A DNA stretch of 29,976 nucleotides from an uncultured Mycoplasmatota bacterium. GTDB taxonomy: Bacteria; Bacillota_I; Bacilli_A; RF39; UBA660. The stretch is taken from positions 1 to 29,976 of the forward strand of contig URDT01000014.1 in assembly GCA_900546745.1 (NCBI GenBank), written 5' to 3'. Under the pieces are notes generated by a model, which saw nothing but the letters and a program-made list of their open reading frames with translations, ran no database searches and had not been told where the DNA came from. The position numbers were made by a program, and so were the translations under genes. Shown piece after piece: positions 24,445 through 29,976 of the stretch (its first letter is position 1; the number at the start of each line of letters is the position of its first letter).

Positions 24445-25002
24445 ATGTCAAGTTTACCAATAGTTATTAAGTATTTAATTGTGTTTGGAGTATCTATGTT
24501 ACCAATTGTAGAATTAAGAGGTGCGATTCCAATTGCAGAAGGCCTAGGATTAAACATTCTACTTTATTATCCCATTGCGATTATTGGAAATATTCTTCCT
24601 GTGCCATTTATTTTCTTATTCGCAAGAAGAATTCTTGAATGGGGAAAAGATAAAAAGGGCATTGGTAAATTTTTTACTTGGTGCTTAGAAAAAGGCAATA
24701 AAGGTGGCGAAAAATTAAAAGAATCTGCAGGTACAAATGGTATCTTCTGGGCTTTATTGTTATTTGTTGGAATTCCTCTTCCAGGAACTGGAGCTTGGAC
24801 AGGTACATTGGCAGCAAGTTTTTTAAATTTAGATTTTAAAACAAGTATGAAAGCAATTACATTAGGTGTTATATTAGCCGGCATTATTATGTCGTTAGGA
24901 AGTAAAATTGTGGCTATTCTAGGCTGGACAGGAGTAATAGCAATCATTGCTATATTACTATTTATTGTTCTATTTTCTGTCATAGTAAAAAGAAAAAAAT
25001 AA
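24445..25002 (+). CDS. Small multidrug export-like membrane protein (COG2426)
   Basis: The 185-residue integral membrane protein belongs to the putative small multidrug export family (Sm_multidrug_ex, COG2426). Characteristic segments are LPIVELRGAIPIAEGLGLN near the N-terminus, GNILPVPFIFLFARRILEW, and the glycine/proline-rich FVGIPLPGTGAWTGTLAASF. The family name is historical; the actual transport role is unproven. The ATG at 24445 is chosen because GAGGAGTGAT lies just upstream; a start at 24430 would overlap that site. It heads an apparent operon with an ABC exporter 22 nt downstream. Confidence 0.88.
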   Translation: MSSLPIVIKYLIVFGVSMLPIVELRGAIPIAEGLGLNILLYYPIAIIGNILPVPFIFLFARRILEWGKDKKGIGKFFTWCLEKGNKGGEKLKESAGTNGIFWALLLFVGIPLPGTGAWTGTLAASFLNLDFKTSMKAITLGVILAGIIMSLGSKIVAILGWTGVIAIIAILLFIVLFSVIVKRKK

Positions 25003-25024
25003 AATTAGAAAATAGAGGTGTAAG

Positions 25025-26782
25025 ATGGAAGAAATGAAGCATACAACTCCTGATAGAGGAGTTTTTAAAAATTTAAAATCCACTTTTAAATATGCAAAAA
25101 GTGGAAAAAAATACTTATACATATTTTTATTTTTAAATATCCTTTTAACCGTTATTTCAGTGGTTGTGCCAGTAATTACTGCTAAAAGATTAGTGGCTTT
25201 AACAAATGGTTTATTTGAAAGATTACTAATTTTAGTTTTTGTTTTGTTTATTATTGAAATTTTTAGAAATATCAATAATTATTTATGTAATTTTGTTTAT
25301 AGTAAGTTCTATTATGATGTAAGAAAAAATCTTCAGATTGAATTAACACGTGAAACTTTAAAAATAACACAAGAAGAATTAAATAATCACTCTAGTGGAA
25401 TTTTTATTGAAAGAATTAATGATGATACTGATAATTTAACTGATATTTTTGTTCAATTAATTGATTATATAACAGGTATTATTGGGAACTTAGGAATTTT
25501 AATTACTGTTTTTTTCATTAATTTTTATCTTGGAATTGCTTATATAGTATTTATTGTAATTATTATTTTTTATAATAAATATTCTAGTAGCATTAATTAT
25601 AAAAATAGAAAAAAATGGAAAAAAGTAAGAGAAAAAACAGGTGGTTTTATCTCGGAAATTGTAAGAGGGTCAAAAGATGTAAAAATTTTGAACGCCGAAG
25701 AATCTTTTTTAGTAAAAGCAAATGAATATATGAAAGAAACAAATCAAGAATCTTACAAATATCAAATGAAAAAAGCGAAACTTCGTTTATTTGGTGGTTC
25801 TATTAGAGATATATGTGATTTAAGTATTAGTATCCTGATTTATTTATTTTTAGTGTCTGGTGGACTTACAATAGAATCTACAATTATTATTTATAATTAT
25901 CATTCTCAATTGACATGGACTGCAGATTGGATTGAAAGAATTTATGAAATTATTAAACAATTTAATTTAGCGGCTAATCGAATATTTGGAATTTTAGAGG
26001 AAACTGAATTTGAAAAAGAAAAATTTGGAACTAAAAAGCTTCATAATTTTGAAGGAAATATTGAATTTAAAGATGTTTACTTTTCATATGAAAACGATAT
26101 TCCAATTTTAAAAAATTTAAATTTAAAAGTAAATGCAAATGAAATTGTTGGATTTGTAGGACCATCAGGAGCCGGAAAAACAACTATTTTTAACTTAATT
26201 AGTGCTTTAAATAAAATTGATTCTGGTGAAATTTTATTAGATGGAATAAATATTAATGAACTTGATAAATCTTCTATTCGAGGAAATTTATCTGTCATTA
26301 GTCAAAATGCCTATATATTTAATATGAGTATTATGGATAATTTAAAAGTAGTGAAAATGGATGCTTCAGAAAAAGAAATAAAAGAAGCTTGTCATTTAGC
26401 CTATTTAGATGAATTTATTGAATCATTACCAGAAAAATATAACACTATTGTAGGAGAAGGTGGTGTTACATTATCTGGTGGACAAAAACAAAGACTTGCT
26501 ATTGCAAGAGCACTACTTTTAAAAACAGAAATTTTACTATTTGATGAGGCTACTAGTGCTTTAGATAATGAAACTCAATCTAAAATACAACAAGCAATTA
26601 ATAATTTAAAAGGAGAATATACGATTTTAATTATTGCTCATCGACTTTCAACAGTAATGGATTGTGACAAAATATTTGTTATTGAAGATGGGACTGTAGA
26701 AAGTGTTGGAAAACATCATGAATTAATGAAAAATAGTAAAACATATCAAAAATTATATAAAAAAGAATTAGAAAATATTTAG
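25025..26782 (+). CDS. ABC exporter, membrane domain fused to ATPase
   Basis: The 585-residue type-IV (MsbA-like) half-transporter has six membrane segments in the first 320 residues. The nucleotide-binding domain follows, with Walker A GPSGAGKTT (about 378-386), signature LSGGQKQR (about 482-489), Walker B ILLFDEAT (about 502-509) and switch His in IIAHRLS. It should work as a homodimer exporting a lipid, peptide or drug. The ATG at 25025 follows GAGGTG; a second Met three codons later is also possible. There is no peptidase domain, so it is not a double-glycine bacteriocin exporter. Confidence 0.93.
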   Translation: MEEMKHTTPDRGVFKNLKSTFKYAKSGKKYLYIFLFLNILLTVISVVVPVITAKRLVALTNGLFERLLILVFVLFIIEIFRNINNYLCNFVYSKFYYDVRKNLQIELTRETLKITQEELNNHSSGIFIERINDDTDNLTDIFVQLIDYITGIIGNLGILITVFFINFYLGIAYIVFIVIIIFYNKYSSSINYKNRKKWKKVREKTGGFISEIVRGSKDVKILNAEESFLVKANEYMKETNQESYKYQMKKAKLRLFGGSIRDICDLSISILIYLFLVSGGLTIESTIIIYNYHSQLTWTADWIERIYEIIKQFNLAANRIFGILEETEFEKEKFGTKKLHNFEGNIEFKDVYFSYENDIPILKNLNLKVNANEIVGFVGPSGAGKTTIFNLISALNKIDSGEILLDGININELDKSSIRGNLSVISQNAYIFNMSIMDNLKVVKMDASEKEIKEACHLAYLDEFIESLPEKYNTIVGEGGVTLSGGQKQRLAIARALLLKTEILLFDEATSALDNETQSKIQQAINNLKGEYTILIIAHRLSTVMDCDKIFVIEDGTVESVGKHHELMKNSKTYQKLYKKELENI

Positions 26783-26793
26783 GAGTTTGTAGT

Positions 26794-27432
26794 ATGAAAA
26801 AGAAGTATCAAAATTACATTAATGTGGATCATTCCTTTGATCGATTAACAATGCTAGGGGTTTTTGCTCTTATTATTGTAATTGCCGGAACATTTGGATT
26901 TTTATATGAATATATATTTTATTTCTTTAATGGAGGAATGAAAGAATTTTATTGGCGAGGAGGAAATTTTCTTCCTTGGATTAATGTTTATGCAACAGGA
27001 TCTATTATGATTTATTTTTTAACGTATAAAAAAAGAAAAAACCCCATTCAAGTATTTTTAATTAGTTTTATCTCTTCTGGAATACTCGAATACATATCAG
27101 GACTCGGTATGTATATTATTGGACATGGTATGAGATGTTGGAATTATAATTCAGAAATATTAAATTTTGGTAATATTAATGGATTTGTTTGTTTAAGAAG
27201 CGTTACATTTTTTGGACTTTCTGCTTTGCTTTTAATCTATGGGATTGTTCCACTTTGTTTCTTTCTTGCCAAAAAAATGAATAAAAAATTATTTTTGACA
27301 ATTAGTTTTACTTTATGTACAATTGTTTTAATTGATGAATTTTATAATTTACTATTTGCTCGAATTTTTCATCTTCCAAGAGCATCTAAAATTTATAAAA
27401 GTTTAGGAGTTAAATATGTCAAATTTAAATAA
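26794..27432 (+). CDS. CmpB-family membrane protein (PF06541)
   Basis: The 212-residue multi-pass membrane protein resembles the 'putative ABC-transporter type IV' family (ABC_trans_CmpB, PF06541). Family-like features are the first membrane segment GTFGFLYEYIFYFF, the loop with WRGGNFLPWINVYATGS, SSGILEYISGLGMY, and the CWNYNSEILNFGNINGFVCLR region. Its biochemical role is not established. It lies 11 nt after the ABC exporter and has a GGAG ribosome site, so co-transcription with the exporter is likely. Confidence 0.85.
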   Translation: MKKKYQNYINVDHSFDRLTMLGVFALIIVIAGTFGFLYEYIFYFFNGGMKEFYWRGGNFLPWINVYATGSIMIYFLTYKKRKNPIQVFLISFISSGILEYISGLGMYIIGHGMRCWNYNSEILNFGNINGFVCLRSVTFFGLSALLLIYGIVPLCFFLAKKMNKKLFLTISFTLCTIVLIDEFYNLLFARIFHLPRASKIYKSLGVKYVKFK

Positions 27433-27448
27433 AGGGGGGATATTTATT

Positions 27449-27649
27449 ATGCATGCTATTAAAATATTTTTATTAGAATTATTGTTGTTATTTGTTTTAT
27501 GTTTTTTTGGAACAATTGTAATGAATGTTTTTGGAATGGTTTTAAATGTGGACTATTCTAATGCATCTGGAATTAAAGTTGGCTTTTGTTCTTGGATTAT
27601 TTTATTAATTTCTGATTTATTTTTAAAATTAACTGATAAGAAAAAATAG
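27449..27649 (+). CDS. Small two-helix membrane protein, unknown
   Basis: I do not recognise this 66-residue protein. It has two hydrophobic segments (about 4-29 and 43-60) and a Lys-rich C-terminus. The ATG at 27449 is chosen because a G6 ribosome site lies 9 nt before it; an in-frame ATG at 27416 would overlap the upstream gene by 17 nt and lacks a good ribosome site. It is the last gene before a terminator. Confidence 0.65.
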   Translation: MHAIKIFLLELLLLFVLCFFGTIVMNVFGMVLNVDYSNASGIKVGFCSWIILLISDLFLKLTDKKK

Positions 27650-27680
27650 TTATATTAGAAAATAAAAATATTTTATTATG

Positions 27681-27712
27681 ACTACATCGTTATTTAAACG
27701 GTGTAGTTTTTA
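27681..27712 (+). terminator. Intrinsic terminator of the export operon
   Basis: ACTACATCG (27681-27689) pairs with CGGTGTAGT (27699-27707; one G-T pair) and is followed by a T-rich run. Confidence 0.85.
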
Positions 27713-27741
27713 TTTATTTTTTTTGAATTGTAAAAAAAAAC

Positions 27742-27770
27742 TTACATAAAATTTAAAAATGTGGTATGTT
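27742..27770 (+). promoter_or_regulatory. Candidate sigmaA promoter of the MATE fusion gene
   Basis: TTACAT (27742-27747), 17 nt, TATGTT (27765-27770), about 45 nt before the start codon. Confidence 0.5.
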
Positions 27771-27814
27771 TATAAAGCTGACCAAAATGTCTAGCTAGGA
27801 AAGGAAGTAAATTT

Positions 27815-29791
27815 ATGCAAAAAGCAGATTTAGGAAAAGATAATATTAATAAACTTTTACTATCATTCGCAATTCCTTGTGTAATTAGTATGTTAATTAA
27901 TTCAGTTTATAATATTGTCGATCAAATTTTTATCGGAAAAGGGGTAGGGACATTAGGAAATGCTGCTACGAATGTTATATTCCCATTAGTTATCGTTTTT
28001 AATGCTGTAGCAGGTTTAATTGGAAATGGAGCTGCAGCAAATCTTTCTTTAAAATTAGGAGAAGGAAAAAAAGAAGAAGGAGGAAAAATAGTAGGATCTG
28101 CTACAACAATATCATCTATTGTAGCTGTTATTTTAAGTATTATTGCCTATATTTTCTTACCAAAATTAGTATATATCTTTGGATGTACAGAAACAGTTTA
28201 TCAGTATGCAGTAGACTATGGTAGAATTATTATATTAGGAGCACCTTTTATGATTATTTATTCTAGTTTATCACAATTAATTAGAGCGGATGGTTCTCCA
28301 AAATATTCAATGACCCTATTAGTAATAGGAGCAATCATCAATATAATTTTAGATCCTATTTTTATCTTCGGATTTCATCTAGGAGTAAAAGGTGGAGCAT
28401 ATGCTACAATAATTGGACAAATTGTATCATTTGTTATGGCTATTTTATATTTAAGAAAAACAAAAACAGTCAAATTAGATCGTGATTCTTTCAAAATAGA
28501 TCGTAGTATTCTTAGAACATTAGGATTAGGATTATCTTCATTTATTACACAAGCAACTGTATTAGCTTTATTTGTTTTTATGAATAATATGATGACGAAA
28601 TATGGCGCAAATACAAAATATGGTGCTGATATTCCCTTATCTGTATATGGAGTAATTTCTAAAATTAATAGTTTATATATTTCTACTATCTTAGGAATTT
28701 CTATTGGAGCACAACCAATTATAGGATTCAACTATGGCGCTGGAAATTATAAAAGAGTAAAAGAGACATTGAGAAAAGTTTTAGTGATTAATTTCTTAGT
28801 AGGACTAGTATTTAATATTATTTTTTATGCTTTCCCTAAAGAAATTGTTAGTATATTTATTTCCAATACAGATCCAAGTTATCATTTATTCTTAGAATTT
28901 GCAGTAATTATTTGTCATACCTTCTTAATTGTGATGGGATTAAATTTCTTAGAAATGACAACTTCTATTGTTGTTCAATCTTTAGGAAATGTAAAAAAAG
29001 CAACAATGGTTTCCTTTATTAGACAAATTATTTTATTTATTCCACTTGCTTGTTTCTTATGTATTATTGGTAATAAAGGAATTATGGGTGTATTAGAAGC
29101 AGGACCTATTGCGGATTCTATTACTTTTGTAATTGCCATATTTGTCCTTGGAAGTGAATATAAAAAATTATCAAAATTTGAAGAAGCAGACATTATAGAA
29201 GAGTCTACTCATACTCATCATCAAGGTGAAAAAATTGTTGTTACAATTTCTCGTGAATATGGTAGTGGTGGCAGATATGTTGGTAAATTATTAGCAGATT
29301 TATTAAATGTTAATTTTTATGATAAAGAATTAATTATGCTTGCTAGTAAAGATTCCGGTTTATCAAAAAAATATATTGAAAATAGTGAACAAAAATTAGT
29401 TAGCGCTAAATTTGAAAATAATAACGATGATCGTATTTTCATTGCCGAAGAAAAAGTAATCAAAAAATTAGCAAGAACAGAATCTTGTGTAATTGTCGGT
29501 AGATGTGCTGATTACATATTAAAAGATAAGAAAGATGTCATTAAAGTATTTTTATATAGTGATGAAAAGCATAAAGAAAATAGAGCTGTTAAATATTATG
29601 GATTAGACAAGAAAAAAGCTTTAACTACGGTAAATAAAATAAACAAACAAAGAGCAAAACATTATAAATATTATACAGACCGTAATTGGTATGACTTTAA
29701 TAATTATGATTTAGCTTTAAATGTTGATACTTTAGGAGTAGAAGAAACTGCTAAATTTATTAAAGAATTTATTGAAAAAAATATAAAATAG
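27815..29791 (+). CDS. MATE efflux transporter fused to a cytidylate-kinase-like domain
   Basis: This 658-residue protein is one uninterrupted frame with two parts. Residues 1 to about 450 are a MATE/NorM-type cation-coupled multidrug transporter with about twelve membrane segments (N-terminal INKLLLSFAIPCVISMLINS, then VYNIVDQIFIGKGVG). After a short His-containing linker (THTHHQGE, about 466-473), residues 475-658 form a cytoplasmic domain of the cytidylate kinase-like family (Cytidylate_kin_2). It has the loop ISREYGSGGRYVGKLLADLL, YDKELI and SCVIVGRCADYIL. The two functions are usually separate proteins, so the kinase-like part may regulate or act with the transporter (inference). The loop GSGGR lacks the usual P-loop GK(S/T), which is normal for this family. 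The ATG follows AGGAAAGGAAG. Confidence 0.93.
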   Translation: MQKADLGKDNINKLLLSFAIPCVISMLINSVYNIVDQIFIGKGVGTLGNAATNVIFPLVIVFNAVAGLIGNGAAANLSLKLGEGKKEEGGKIVGSATTISSIVAVILSIIAYIFLPKLVYIFGCTETVYQYAVDYGRIIILGAPFMIIYSSLSQLIRADGSPKYSMTLLVIGAIINIILDPIFIFGFHLGVKGGAYATIIGQIVSFVMAILYLRKTKTVKLDRDSFKIDRSILRTLGLGLSSFITQATVLALFVFMNNMMTKYGANTKYGADIPLSVYGVISKINSLYISTILGISIGAQPIIGFNYGAGNYKRVKETLRKVLVINFLVGLVFNIIFYAFPKEIVSIFISNTDPSYHLFLEFAVIICHTFLIVMGLNFLEMTTSIVVQSLGNVKKATMVSFIRQIILFIPLACFLCIIGNKGIMGVLEAGPIADSITFVIAIFVLGSEYKKLSKFEEADIIEESTHTHHQGEKIVVTISREYGSGGRYVGKLLADLLNVNFYDKELIMLASKDSGLSKKYIENSEQKLVSAKFENNNDDRIFIAEEKVIKKLARTESCVIVGRCADYILKDKKDVIKVFLYSDEKHKENRAVKYYGLDKKKALTTVNKINKQRAKHYKYYTDRNWYDFNNYDLALNVDTLGVEETAKFIKEFIEKNIK

Positions 29792-29836
29792 TAAATTCTA
29801 TTATACGAATTATTAAAAATTGAAAAATGAATATTC

Positions 29837-29868
29837 AAAAATGGTAAGAATAAACTTACCATTTTTTT
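29837..29868 (+). terminator. Hairpin with T tract after the MATE fusion gene
   Basis: AAAAATGGTAAG (29837-29848), loop AATAAA, and its perfect complement from 29855, followed by T7. It can terminate the MATE fusion transcript and is the counterpart of the hairpin at 5753. Confidence 0.75.
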
Positions 29869-29932
29869 AAAACTCGCATTTGTTTTTAAAATTGAACTCT
29901 GTTAAATTAAACACCAGAAACGGAGAATAAAT

Positions 29933-29976
29933 ATGATAGAAATAAAACCCTTTTATACTTGTAAGTATGATAAAGC
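29933..29976 (+). CDS. PD-(D/E)XK nuclease / Rpn-like gene, 5' end only
   Basis: The first 14 full codons (MIEIKPFYTCKYDK) are visible before the window ends. They match the start of the broken copy at 5850 (PFYTCKYDKA). GGAG lies a few bases before the ATG. Whether this copy is intact cannot be seen. Confidence 0.75.
   Translation, partial: MIEIKPFYTCKYDK

Larger units (their letters stand above)
29836..29976 (+). repeat. Copy 2 of 141-bp dispersed repeat, cut by the window edge
   Basis: It aligns without gaps to 5753-5893. It carries the same hairpin loop AATAAA with covarying stem bases, the CCAGAAACGGAG leader end and the same gene start. Confidence 0.85.

Noticed and set aside
25025..27649. 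Bacteriocin or lantibiotic export cluster
   Set aside because: No precursor peptide, modification enzyme or C39 peptidase domain is visible; the exporter is a plain half-transporter.
1..29976. CRISPR array or mycoplasma-type recoding of TGA
   Set aside because: No regularly spaced direct repeats were seen. TGA ends several genes in conserved positions (for example spmA), and Trp is encoded by TGG.

Overview
The window looks like a chromosomal segment of a very AT-rich, spore-forming, low-GC Firmicute, probably a Bacilli or Erysipelotrichia-type gut lineage. The species cannot be told from the sequence. Evidence: strong AGGAGG/AGGTGAT ribosome binding sites; the standard code (TGG for Trp and TGA as a real stop, so not mycoplasma-like); and sporulation/germination genes (a dacB-spmA-spmB-rluB block like that of Bacillus, and a gerA-gerC-gerB operon). 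No rRNA, tRNA or CRISPR array was seen.

Layout. 1-5.7 kb: a membrane protein followed by two MacB-type ABC transporters, each an ATPase fused to an FtsX-like permease. 5.75-6.4 kb: a decayed PD-(D/E)XK (Rpn-type) nuclease/transposase gene with a conserved hairpin leader. A second copy of the same leader and gene start runs off the right edge (29.84-29.98 kb). 6.4-9.4 kb: dacB-spmA-spmB, then rluB from its own promoter. 9.4-11 kb: a YehR/DUF1307-like lipoprotein convergent with a small [4Fe-4S] ferredoxin, and a divergent tail-anchored protein of unknown function. 11-14.75 kb: the germinant receptor operon on the minus strand. 14.8-16 kb: rlmD-type 23S rRNA methyltransferase. 16-19.6 kb: accessory genes (membrane-bound Xre regulator, frameshifted GNAT acetyltransferase, two unrecognised proteins, YoaP-like acetyltransferase).

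20-24 kb is the most interesting part: a collagen-like protein with a BclA/C1q-like C-terminal domain, a large right-handed beta-helix-like protein, and two small beta-sandwich proteins that end in the same roughly 25-residue motif. None has a signal peptide. A late mother-cell (sigmaK/sigmaE-like) promoter precedes the first gene, and an identical -10 nonamer precedes the second. I infer a spore-surface (exosporium or appendage) module. 24.4-27.65 kb: a possible export operon (COG2426 protein, ABC exporter, CmpB-family membrane protein, small membrane protein). 27.8-29.8 kb: a MATE efflux transporter fused to a cytidylate-kinase-like domain.

Two broader observations. At least five genes have a predicted -10 box exactly 6 nt upstream of the Shine-Dalgarno region, implying nearly absent 5' leaders. 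Two genes are broken by apparent one-base deletions at or near A runs.
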